From Pleurotus djamor (taxonomy: Eukaryota; Basidiomycota; Agaricomycetes; Agaricales; Pleurotaceae), in the NCBI GenBank assembly GCA_029747585.1, contig JAPEVF010000698.1, positions 1 to 23,528 of the forward strand: 23,528 nucleotides of DNA, in the 5' to 3' direction. This document shows, piece after piece, positions 7,988 to 17,204 of the stretch. The translations under genes were made by a program, and so were the position numbers. The notes under the pieces were generated by a model. That model worked only from the letters and a program-made list of their open reading frames with translations, did not search any database and had not been told where the DNA came from. Every line of letters starts with the position of its first letter. Position 1 is the first letter of the stretch.

Positions 7988-10977
7988 GGCGTTAGGGAAG
8001 TTCGTACTGTCGCTGTCCCTTTTATCCCGGTCGAGATTTCAAGGAACCACGACCGGAAGCCGAATGAGAGGCTGAGCCCGAAGGCTACGATGTCGCAGAT
8101 CTCACCAAGGGGACAAGACCTGGGATAAGGGTGATCTAAAAATGACAATGCTTTCCCCGTAAGCATAGTACGATGGACAGGAACATTTTCACGGCCTGTA
8201 TGGATATCGGTAAAGGTGGGTGTAGAGAAGGTGCCAAAGGGGGTCTGGTACGTACAACTTCCGGTGGCCATTTTGCGGCGATCACACGTCCGGGTTGAAT
8301 ATCGAGTAGCACATTGGATACAAAAGAGCGCTAGCGTGGAGAAAATGAGATGTGAAAACGTGTTAGAGCCTTGAGCATACCATGATACCTTCTTCATCAT
8401 CGCGATAAGCACCGCACAGATGGAAGTACCTTCAAGCACAGGATTGGCATGGTACAGGTAGAGGATTCAATGTTCGTCTAGCAAATTTCTCTGTTGTGGG
8501 AAGTAATATGCTTTTTGGCACGATCAACAACGCGGCTATCCCGTATTAACCTTTTGAGTACCAAAGCTATCTCTGGATACTGATCCATGAACAGGCACAG
8601 GTCTGTGAATGTGAGAGTCTCTATGGTGAGATATGTCAAGGAAAATGCCAGAGAAAAACGTACGAAGAAGATCGCATTGTCAATGAAAACTACTGCTGGG
8701 GATCCGCTTTGATCGTTGGTGTTCCGGTTCCTCGACCTAATGTGTCTTCGCGGGAGCATATCTGTCAGGACCAGGGGTTGAGAAGTCCAATTGTGATCGC
8801 GCCGCATGGGAGCACTTCCTGGGTCTGGGAAAGTCTTTGCTGCCGTGCGTGTATACAAGCCTCTTGTAGACACGAAGCGTCTTGTTCCGTCGGAGAAGCA
8901 CGATGCCTAGGCTGAGTCGAGCCTACGGGCCTTCAGCTACTCTGCCTTTCATAGCGTTATACAGCGTACTAGACCAACACCGTTTTCTGCGGTTATCGCG
9001 AAAGAAGAGAAACAGTCCCGGTCCTGATTCTTATCTGACGGTGTTCCAACACGAGGCCTCTGACCATATTGTCGTGGAGTGCATGACAGTCCCTCATTCC
9101 GCTGAAGACAGCACATGTCAATGTTAAAGATAGAGACATGACCTTCATCTGTCGTCGAATTGAATTGTAGTTGCGACATGCGTCCATATGGAGAACAACG
9201 TAACGAGCACAGAAAAAGGATCGTGGACCTAAGACATTTGGGCCACAAGACGCTCATAGGCGGTGGCAGGGGACGCTAGACTTGGGATGGTGGCACAAGT
9301 GGCGCTTGCGAAGTGGTGTTACATTTGTAGCTCAGCCTTTACACGGAAACGGTATCAGTGACAATAACGGGAGGTTAAGGAAGACATACAGAGTGGAATT
9401 ATATCTTGTAGTTTGGAGAGGGGCCAACCCTCACTTTGACGAGTTGAGAGTGATTCTCACCCCCTCGATAACGGATGATCGCATTTCGCGGTCCAGAAAG
9501 GGTGGACAATGAATAGCAAGCAAGGTCCTAGAATCAAGATAAGACTGGGAAACCTTGCCCTCAGTGAGGACTCGCTCACCAGGGCTCTCCGTCGTGGGAG
9601 CTGATGGGCAGCTGCCTCGGGTTATGTCACCGTCCGTGGTGGCCTGTCGCGCTCGCTGGACACGCGGACTCAGCGAGGGCACCAATTGCGACAATTACCG
9701 GTGCCACCAAACAAATATGAGATGTAAGTAGAAAGGGTGACCGAGTGACCGAGTGAATGACCAACTCTTGAGTGAAACGGGGTTAGAACGCTTGGGAGAT
9801 GAGCGACGAATTGAGTGACAGAAAGTTCTTCAAGGAGGTGAGTGGGAAAGGCTTTGAATCAAGGATGGAAAGAAACTACGATCTCATGGCTGTGAGTCTA
9901 CAGACAGCATCTGAGGAATGGACTAACCAAAGGGGTATGAACGTGATGAACAGAGACATCCATAGTCACGATGGTACGTCATCCCATGTCATCGTTGACG
10001 GCTGCAGACGGCGAGCTATTCGCGAAGTTCAAGGGTGAATGTGTGCGAACTCACTAGCCCAAGGTGTCTATGCTTAAGGCCGCATAAGAAATGACGGATC
10101 TCCGGAGACAATTACGGTCGTACTCCCAGTCTGTCAAACCTTAAAAACGATCTGAGGGTGAAGGATTCAGTGCACAGGCATGGGATGAGTGTGGAATACG
10201 CGACGAGCGGGCATTCTTCCGGGGGTAAGTCCTCTTCAAAGCCGCCTGTTCAGGTCGCACGAGAGCACGCCTGTCAAAAAGTCCCGGAATAAGTAATCAT
10301 TCCTTGGAGCATATGGGATCTACAAGCGTCGGTCGACCTGCCATACCGTCTCCGAAAATATCACCCTGGATTCATAATCACCTGGTAGCGAATCCGAAAA
10401 CAGGACTCATGCGATGGAAATGAGTTTGGCCGAGCGGGGTTCATGTAGTGCTTGAGCTTTCCGGCGTTATCACAACACTGAAAGCTGAGCCTTCTGTTGA
10501 CTGTGGCATAATGTGGATAACGGGTGAGCAGATACCACAGGTAAGGGAAGTCAAGATACGCGTACCTATGATACAGCCATATATTGAGGAAAAGCTTGCA
10601 GCTTTGTATTCGTTCATGCGCGCTACGGGCCAACCGAAAAGGATACAATGTCATGCCCGCTTCTACAGTCAGCTTGAGCTGCCTGTGCTGTTGATTGTTG
10701 TGGAATGAGTACCCAATACGAGGTAGTATGTCCATCTGAGAAAGGGTAGATTGTGGTCGCTCGCCAAACGTATTTTCTGAAATGCCGTTTTGAAGAAGAG
10801 GACTCTGGTGTCTTACGCAGCATCGAGAAGAGCATACTTGACCAGCATCGCGCGTGGTCTGCACCTATCGGATATTTATAAAGAACCGATGTGAAAGCAA
10901 AGTAAAGTGAGCTCGCCGGAAAGTTGAAACTCCAAAAAAAAGACGGATAAGACGCCTGCATGTCTGGCGACTAAGCG
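7988..10977. other. 3-kb stretch without a recognised gene
   Basis: Only the first about 50 bp (P450 promoter) can be assigned. Open frames on both strands are short, lack family motifs and do not chain into one convincing protein. The most gene-like part is 8136-8460 on the minus strand. There, two well-formed intron-like segments (about 8340-8397, with a CTAAC branch site, and about 8206-8265, GTACGT...ACAG) join a readable frame (RSFVSNVLLDIQPGRVIAAK, then AVKMFLSIV) ending at 8136, but no start or upstream exons could be fixed. A 167-codon open stretch lies at 10361-10864 (-) without recognisable content. Short GACCGAGT tandem repeats occur near 9740. The region may hold an unresolved intron-rich gene, a decayed gene or noncoding transcripts. 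Confidence 0.4.
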
Positions 10978-11707
10978 TCATGGGGTGCGACGTCCCGCTC
11001 CAATGTTTTCAAGCAAGGTTCCGGAAGGTCTCGCAAAAATGTTGAAAAGGCTTTCTCCGTCAAGCTTGGTGTACATACGGTACCAGAATTCGCGAATGGT
11101 TGCGAAGTAGAAGGAGGCGCAAAGACGTTTAGGAGAGCAACGAGGCCTGAGACGAAATGGAGCAGGTCTAGGGACCTATTGCACATTTTCACGTCTCGAG
11201 TGGATTGTCTGCTCGCAAAACAGAAAAATCTGCCATGGTAGCCCAAGCTATTGAGCTGGATCGAGGTTAAGGAATGTGACCAACTCACATTTCAGAGTTT
11301 NACGCGGAGAGCAATCCCCCGAGCTCTCATTAGTGGTGGCGAGTAGTACCATCTACCTTGAGACAATATTCAAGAGAGCCCTGCAGCAGCGACCCTTCCC
11401 TCTCCTCCAGCAGCAACTCCATATCGGTGGGTGTTATGATGCGCTCGAGCGTTTCGAGTTCGTCTTGGAGGCTTCTAGGCCAGCACTCATGAGGCTGCAG
11501 GATCGTATCCTTGTAGAGGACGCGCCGTCTCTCGAGACTATTACTTAGTTGTGGCAGGCCATGTGGTGTGAGTCTGAAAAATGCGGGCGCATTGTTACAC
11601 GCAGATGTGTTCTAGCATCCCCAGCGAACATTTGAAAGTTCATAGGACGATGACGATGGAGGTACAAGTTCAAGATGAGGAGATTGGACAATATTGGGGC
11701 TAATCAT
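10978..11707 (-). CDS. Unrecognised small spliced gene (about 185 aa)
   Basis: I do not recognise this protein. A frame-consistent model has exons 11666-11707, 11357-11611, 11289-11325, 11193-11247 and 10978-11146. It starts MISPNIVQSPHLEL. It continues with a strongly coding-like acidic helical segment (LERRRVLYKDTILQPHECWP, LQDELETLERIITPTDMELL) and ends in an aromatic-rich block (ASFYFATIREFWYRMYTKLD, LFNIFARPSGTLLENIG). Four of five exon joins use GT-AG sites at plausible distances (54, 41 and 46 nt). The intron 11326-11356 would be only 31 nt, and an ambiguous base lies in exon 3 at 11301, so that part is least sure. The gene begins only 46 bp beyond the stop of the next small gene, on the same strand. 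There is no signal peptide, no transmembrane segment and no known motif. The two best exons (11357-11611 and 10978-11146) are the real evidence. Confidence 0.42.
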
Positions 11708-11752
11708 TGGCTAATCAGGCCCAGGAGTCGACGCGCCGGTCTAGACCTATGA

Positions 11753-12161
11753 TCATGTGACTAGGCTCCTGTGGCGAGTTGTCCACCCAGTTTCGCGATC
11801 TTCCTCTTCCTTCTTTGCAGCTGCTTCCGCGATCCCTTGTCTAGAGGCAACAGCGTGACTAACTTGGAACTGTTCATCTGGATCCGCATCTAGTGACTGC
11901 TGGTGATTTTCTTCCAATGGCACACCGTTCCATGTGGCTTCGGGTCCGCCGAGAGGATGAGTGCGAGCTTTTGGATTAACTACGGGCCCAGATATAGGCT
12001 ACAAGCTGCTTTTTAGCACGCCCGATAAATACTGAGAGATGGTAGCGTACGGGTGCGTTGTCCTGACTACGGATTGACTTTTGTTTTTCCGAAGGCGGTT
12101 TGACGTGTTTGAAATAATCGGCATCATGCCTTTCTGTAGGATGCGGATGGGGTGAGCTCAT
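11753..12161 (-). CDS. Unrecognised small hydrophilic protein, 2 exons (118 aa)
   Basis: Exons 12051-12161 and 11753-11998 are separated by a 52-nt intron (GTACGC...TTGTAG) and join in phase 0. The protein starts MSSPHPHPTERHDADYFKHV and is polar throughout. It has Pro-rich middle stretches (PISGPVVNPKARTHPLGGPE) and a charged C-terminal helix (QGIAEAAAKKEEEDRETGW). I cannot place it in a family. There is no signal peptide or membrane segment, so a cytosolic or nuclear location is likely. The start was chosen because the ATG follows a CT-rich leader (around 12162-12200) and gives one continuous coding-like frame through the splice. It lies 262 bp downstream of the AA9 gene at 12424-13385 and 46 bp upstream of another unknown gene on the same strand, which is tight for a basidiomycete. 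The two may be one transcription unit or one longer gene. Confidence 0.55.
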
Positions 12162-12423
12162 GATAGGTAGTGGTCAGAGAAGGGACTGATGCGAGGCGAG
12201 CGAAACATTTGAAGTGCTCGCGGAGTGGGATTATGATGTCATAAGTAGTCATCTGCGGTCGTTGTGGAACCAGTGGCTGGCTTCTCAGGTATCTACTTCC
12301 AAGTTCAAGAAGATGGACCACCTGTGGGTCATTTCATCGTTGGAGTACATTGATCCGATCGCACAGATATACAAATATTGGGCACGTTCAGATTCAATTG
12401 GTGATATAATCTTAATACAAAGC

Positions 12424-13385
12424 TCATCCCCTCCAGACGCTGGGCCCAGGTACCTAAGCAATGTCCATTAGTTGATTAGCTCGTCCAACGCCGTATTACT
12501 ACTGAGTCGAAACGTACCCTGTAAGCCGTAGGGACTGGCCAGTAGATATTGACAGTAAGGCCGGGGTCTGGTCGAGCACCATCATTTAACACTTCCAGTG
12601 ACACCGTTCTAATAAAGGCACTCACCGCTGGAAGAAACGTAGCCTGGAATCGAAACCTTAGAAGGGTTTCCGCCTCCTCCACCAGTGATGCTGACTTGAG
12701 CGCAAGATATATACCATTGAGGAGCACCAGCGACATGAAGACCGATCTGCTCAATACGGACAAGGTACTGGGTGAAAGAAAATGGTGAGCACCGAAACGG
12801 GTACTGTCATTCAATATCTCACCTCTCCAGAGGGGACACTAGAAGGGATGGTCGTCGTCAACTGACTGAGACCGTCGGCTTCAAACTTGAATGGGTTGAA
12901 GGTGGCACCCCATTCATCGATCTACAACAAGAAACGAGAAGGTTGAGAACCATGCCAGTCTAGAAAACGATGACGACTTCATCGCACCTTGAACCAGTTA
13001 GCTCCACTTCCATCCCAGGTCGCGGCAGTCTGTCCAGCAGGGACTTGACCTAGGTAAATCGCAGCGGGACCACTATGGTAGAGAGTGTTGTCCAAGATAA
13101 ATCCAACCGTACTTCCCGCGGCGACACTGACTGTCGATCCCGCGGGAGCTGGGTTGACGTTACAGCGTAGGCTGTCAGAGGTGGCAGATTCAACGGGAGA
13201 GTTGTTCGTGGGTTGCCGGATGGGGGAGGTAGACGTAGATCCACCACCGATGAACGTTGTCCAGACGTCTAAAATGGAGCGTATCAATGCTCTGCGAACT
13301 AAAGGAGAAAGGAAAACGACGAACAATGAGCTGAGACGCTTTGTGCGGCTGCGGCGACGAAAAGTGCTAGAGTAGAGAACTTCAT
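12424..13385 (-). CDS. AA9 lytic polysaccharide monooxygenase, copy B, 6 exons
   Basis: Predicted exons: 13325-13385, 12988-13268, 12823-12921, 12626-12767, 12518-12567 and 12424-12453, giving 220 aa. This copper enzyme (formerly GH61) oxidatively cleaves cellulose or related polysaccharides outside the cell. A 19-aa signal peptide (MKFSTLALFVAAAAQSVSA) ends exactly before His20, the N-terminal histidine of the copper brace. The second brace histidine is His85 in LYHSGP. The axial tyrosine is Tyr166 in [11 protein letters not shown], with Gln164 and the conserved His158 nearby. Cys56 and Cys169 can form the usual disulfide. There is no carbohydrate-binding module, and it ends TAYRVPGPSVWRG. 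The last intron starts GTACGT at 12517; if it is retained, translation ends at 12476 with a different tail. Exon sizes equal those of copy A. TATAAA at 13461-13466 lies 76-81 bp upstream of the ATG. Confidence 0.95.
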
Positions 13386-14063
13386 GACTGCTCGTTAGTC
13401 GTTAGGAGGGAGGAAAGAGGATAAACCTGCTTGAATTCCATGTTGTGAGATTTGCCACATTTTATACCGTTTTCTGGAATGACAACCATAAGGCGGAGAG
13501 TTAGCTCGCTAATCATGACCATAACCTCGTGTTCAAGCGGGAAAACCGCTGAATCTCATGTTCGGGACGAGAACATTGGCACGAGGGTCCAAAATCTCTC
13601 CCAAGTCGGCACCTTCAGCAGACATACCGACTGTTCGTGCGAAAGATCACCCATGTATGTCTAAGCGACATCTCCACAGATGACTATTAAAGACACTAAG
13701 AAAACATTCTGATTGGACAAAACGGCATAACTCACTCGCTCAGCTCAGGCACCAAAAGATCTTCACGCTCGGCATGCAAACCCAGAAGTACTTTGTCTTG
13801 TGGAAGGAAGGTCATGGTACTTGAGTATATTGCGTGATGTAATCTGATTTCTGGGGTAGAGTTAGTCGTTGCGGAGCGGATGTATATCGGCGACAGAGAA
13901 CGGTTATTGCTTGGGGAAAAGAACATTTGATGTCATCTGGGGCGACGGCGCCAAGGTATCAGTTGTATCATGCGAGCTTAAAGAGCAAGGTGCGTTTTCA
14001 TTTGGAAGGTGCTGAGAGACACGACATATTGGTACAAGATAATAGCGTAAAGGTGCATTCTCT
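13386..14063. promoter_or_regulatory. Spacer between tandem AA9 genes (copy B promoter, copy A 3' end)
   Basis: The 678 bp holds the copy B promoter and copy A 3' UTR. A TATA box on the minus strand (TATAAA, 13461-13466) precedes copy B. No coding sequence is supported; the open frames at 13452-13664 and 13732-13926 have no homologous counterpart upstream of copy A and no motif. Confidence 0.55.
13461..13466 (-). promoter_or_regulatory. TATA box of AA9 copy B
   Basis: TATAAA reads on the minus strand 76-81 bp before the start codon of copy B, followed by a CT-rich leader. Copy A has the same element at a similar place, which supports both. Confidence 0.55.
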
Positions 14064-15020
14064 TCATCCAGTGAAGGGAGCGGGGCCGGGGACCTGCATG
14101 TATTTCGTCGATCAATGTCTCTGCGGTACGGATCCCGATGACGATTACTCACAGTGTAAGCGGTGGGAACGGGGTTGTAGATGTTGACGGTAAGACCGGG
14201 GTCTATTAGGCGGGAAAGGTGCGTTAGAATGTGGAGCACAAATTACCGAAGAGAGAGAGAGAAGCGTGCTTACCGCTGGGTGATACATATCCAGGGATGG
14301 AAACCTTGGATGGGTTCGCGCTTCCACCGCCGGTGACGGTAATTTGTGCACAGGAGATATACCATTGAGGGGCACCAGCGACGTGGAGACCGATTTGTTC
14401 GATGCGGGCAAGGTACTGATTGATAAACATCTTTTAATAGCCGCACGCGTACACAGTAGGGATGGTACTTACATCACCCGAAGGAACGCTGGCAGGGATG
14501 GTGGTGGAAAGCTGGCTCAAGTTGAAATCCGTGAACGAGAAGGGATCGAAGGTAGCGCCCCATTCAGCGATCTGCCAAGCATCGAGTATTAGAACGAGCC
14601 AATCATGACGAAACGGACTGATATTACCTTGAACCAGTTAGCGCCAGAGCCGTCCCAGGTAGCGGCGGTCTGTCCAGCCGGGACCTTGCCAAGGTAGATA
14701 GCAGCGGGACCAGCATGGTAGAGGGTGTTATCGAGGATGAAGCCAAGAGTGCTTCCAGCAGCTACAGAGACGGTTTGGGAAGCAGGAGAAGGCGTGACAT
14801 TGCAGGTAATGTCAGCGGAGGTGACATCTGTAACGGGGGAGTTGTTGATGGGTTGACGAACGGCAGCAGAGGACGTGGTCGACCCGGCAATAACAGTGCT
14901 CCAGATATCTACAAACCTCCGTCAGTTTCCGTTCGCAATCATTTATGCGTAACACGTACAATGAGCAGAGACAGAGTTAGCCAAAAGGGCGAGGGAAGCT
15001 GCGACGCGGATTCCTTTCAT
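14064..15020 (-). CDS. AA9 lytic polysaccharide monooxygenase, copy A, 6 exons
   Basis: Predicted exons: 14960-15020, 14628-14908, 14473-14571, 14274-14415, 14153-14202 and 14064-14093 (61, 281, 99, 142, 50 and 30 nt), giving 220 aa. The signal peptide [19 protein letters not shown] is followed by His20, so mature processing exposes the N-terminal copper-brace histidine. His85 (LYHAGP), Tyr166 ([10 protein letters not shown]), Gln164 and the Cys56/Cys169 pair complete the AA9 active-site set. The C-terminus [13 protein letters not shown] shows a catalytic domain only. In the 49 residues from TVSVAAGST to GANWFK it differs from copy B at three positions. Function: secreted, reductant- and peroxide- or oxygen-dependent cleavage of cellulose or hemicellulose; regioselectivity cannot be read from the sequence. 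All introns are 51-71 nt GT-AG. A TATA box (TATAAAAG) lies at 15112-15118, about 95 bp upstream of the ATG. Confidence 0.96.
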
Positions 15021-15111
15021 TGTTGCGTATGAAACTGTGAAGTGTAGGCTTGTAGCTGTCAAAGGTGCTGAACGTTGAACCTGCTGCCCATCCCCTCCAT
15101 CTTCCAGCACC

Positions 15112-15118
15112 TTTTATA
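15112..15118 (-). promoter_or_regulatory. TATA box of AA9 copy A
   Basis: TATAAAAG reads on the minus strand about 95 bp before the copy A start codon. Position and sequence parallel the element of copy B. Confidence 0.55.
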
Positions 15119-15978
15119 CGTTCTCGTTATCCGGTGTTGTCAACCGTCGACCATTTCGAAGCACCATCGAAGCCCCAGAAAGCATACGTCCCGGACGCTG
15201 TCGCTAAAGCCTGCTCCACAGACGCAGTACCGCAAACGCGCAAGGGATGGAGAAACAAACGAAAAAGATGCTCATCAAACGCATCATTCACCAATAGCAT
15301 GGGTGCAGGGAAAATCGTCGGCCAAAATCGAGGTGAACCTCGTGCCAAGAAGGACGAGTTGGTCTCCGAGGTTTAGCGGACGTTTTACGAATATCGAACG
15401 CGTCATGCGCTTATCCTCTAAACTGACTCTCTCATCAGCACTCTCAGCCTAAAAAGCGTAATGGAAAGAACAAACGTACGGGATGCTAACCCGGGCGTCC
15501 AATGACGCCATTCAAAGTATAATCCTCCCGTTCGTGGTACAACCACCGTAAGCGGACATAAGAAGACCCGATGGTTTCTCCTGAGCGGATTCTGCGCTAT
15601 CTCGAGGCATTTCTCGCGCAAAACAGGGTGGAGCCATAGCAACGAGACTTCGGCAAGTAAGAAGAAGTCCCACTTTCGCAGAAACTTTGGCTCCATAACT
15701 TGACATTCCTGCCCAGCCGAACCGAAGTTACTTCCAGAATGCGGGAAATCGTGGAGCAAAAGTGGAAGCCGAAGACTGGGATGTAAGTCCGGGAGGATAT
15801 ACACACAGGCTCAACCTTGAATTGAGACTAGAGAAGTTGGGTGAAGGCTCGACTCGGAGTGTTAGAGGAGTGGAATCAGATGAGCGCAATTGAGGTTGGA
15901 CTCAGCAAACAGCAAAAGCAACCTTGAACCCCGAGGCTGTCATTCGATCTGACTCATCAAGCGCCCATCAAGCGCCTC

Positions 15979-15995
15979 GATTATCTTATCTTATC
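15979..15995 (-). promoter_or_regulatory. Triple GATAA (TTATC) cluster
   Basis: GATTATCTTATCTTATC contains three TTATC units at 5-6 nt spacing, that is three GATAA cores on the minus strand. The same 18-mer (with a preceding C) occurs at 3443-3460 before the GNAT gene. GATA-type zinc-finger factors (nitrogen, light and iron regulators in fungi) bind such sites; the assignment is inference. Confidence 0.35.
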
Positions 15996-16209
15996 ATCGT
16001 TTAATCCTTTCTCAACATTTTCTCCGTGCTCACCCAATGCTCACCTCACAGGTAGTAAGCGGTGCTAGCGGAATTGCCTCGACGTGTCCCTTGGATACAT
16101 GTCTCCGAACGCGGAGCAAATCTACGTGGCTGGCGATTCGGAGGCGTACATCGCGGTGTTAAGGCAGAAAGAAGCACATTATCACGCTATCGTCGTGGCA
16201 GCTTTTGTA

Positions 16210-16263
16210 CTATGAGGCTGTCGAAAGATAGGCAACGGTTACCTATTTTCGACAACCTCATAG
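16210..16263. repeat. 54-nt imperfect inverted repeat (hairpin)
   Basis: The left arm (16210-16232, CTATGAGGCTGTCGAAAG...) and right arm (16242-16263) are reverse complements except for one mismatch and one bulged base, with a 9-nt loop. It lies in noncoding DNA with no other copy in the window. It could be a remnant of a small inverted-repeat element, a transcript hairpin or a binding site. Confidence 0.6.
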
Positions 16264-16389
16264 CCCTGGTATTGGTAACGAGGCTACTATCAGTGATGCG
16301 TTCCAATAAACTTGATGATGATACTTAGCATTACAAGGGTACGGGGTGATTCGACTCAGCAGACAAAGCTCGTTCACGGTCCACGATAC

Positions 16390-17035
16390 ATTCACACCTT
16401 GTCCATCGAGGGCCTGCCCTCTTCGACCTTCTCCTCATTCTTCGCTAACTTCCCAAGTGGTGGTCGCTTCACCATTCAGCTTGCCCATGATCGACGGCTT
16501 ATTCACTGCTCCCAGATGAGACCGAGTTACCCTTCATATGACCTTGGCGGTGAAGAGGTTTATAGCGACTTCGTCGTGCGACAGCGATTTCCAGTCCACT
16601 ACCGCTAGATTGGTCCCTGTAAGTACAAGAGCGTTGATTCTTCGCAGCGTTTTATTCAGGGCTTTTCCCCTGGGCTCACCTCCGTTGGTGACGCCCTGAG
16701 GATGACTCGGTTCAGCCGGAGGAATCTTGGTAGGTTTGGGCTCGAAGCCAGCCTTTCGCGGCATCATCCATCGCTGTGTCATGTCTCGCCTTGGAGCTAC
16801 CGAAAACTATGGAAGACTTCAAAGATATGTCGGCGTCAACAACCTTCGTGGGCTCGAAGGAAGAGCTTCTATACATGCCGGTGCTTTGGTGACCATCGAC
16901 GGCGCCGTTAGAGGAGGTTCCGGTATGTATAAGAACTCCCGGCGCGGCCAATGGGAAGGGCTAGAGAAAGCGACGAGTCAGCGATGAAATTGGGAGGAAG
17001 AGCTATGTTGGAAGTATCAGAGTCAGCTTAGCGGT
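16390..17035 (-). pseudogene. Broken partial duplicate of the 17205-18985 gene
   Basis: This segment is collinear, on the same strand, with about 17205-17880 of the neighbouring gene. KARHDTAMDDAAKG here matches NEAHDTAMYDAAKA there, and EPKPTKIPPAEPSHPQGV matches EPKPAKIPTPQSSHPQGV. The frame is lost near 16757-16762, where two bases are missing between AAKG and EPKP. The C-terminal helix block (PSFMDKLKGEAK in the parent) is reduced to a divergent copy interrupted by shifts and a stop. The 5' exons, promoter and start are absent. It is therefore a dead partial copy placed about 170 bp downstream of its source. A short GCAGAAAGAAGCA sequence lies beyond each end (about 16164 and 17053), but its meaning is unclear. 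Confidence 0.8.
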
Positions 17036-17204
17036 GTTGGCACTTGGCTAAAGCAGAAAGAAGCAAGGGTTGATCGCAAGAATTTTAGCGTTACGGTGTT
17101 CATATACAACGATGCGGCTTGGATGCGTCTCGATTAACCTGAGAAATGTGCTATTATACAACGGGTGCAGACAGAGGGCCGGTAGTCCAAGAAATATCGT
17201 ACAT

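Larger units (their letters stand above)
15021..16379. other. Intergenic region with AA9 promoter, GATA cluster and hairpin
   Basis: About 1.36 kb contains no gene I can support. The part nearest 15020 is the AA9 copy A promoter. At 15979-15995 there is a triple TTATC block identical to that before the GNAT gene. Two ATCAAGCGCC copies sit at about 15957-15977. An imperfect inverted repeat occupies 16210-16263. A short open frame starting at 16037 (ATGCTCACC) lies after the TTATC block and a CT-rich stretch, but ends after 41 codons and has no recognisable content. Confidence 0.45.

Noticed and set aside
8478..8873. 131-codon minus-strand ORF starting MSTRGLYTRT
   Set aside because: All three frames here look similarly open and none gives a recognisable protein; GT/AG pairs allow several contradictory joins.
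9735..9760. GACCGAGT tandem repeats as a possible minisatellite or CRISPR-like array
   Set aside because: There are only about two units with no spacers; it is too short for any array call.
10623..10848. Two-exon 61-aa minus-strand ORF starting MLVKYALLDAA, with a TATA-like box at 10870-10884
   Set aside because: The splice phase fits (40-nt intron 10777-10816), but the exons are short, the protein has no recognisable feature and alternative frames look equally open.
10361..10864. 167-codon minus-strand open frame
   Set aside because: It starts with GTG, has no family motif and its composition is not clearly coding; noted as an unexplained open stretch only.
15065..15804. ORFs of 100-128 codons on both strands upstream of AA9 copy A
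   Set aside because: They overlap each other and the AA9 promoter, have no motif and no splice continuity.
16037..16162. 41-codon plus-strand ORF after the GATA cluster
   Set aside because: Its position is promoter-like, but the peptide has no recognisable content and no convincing further exon.
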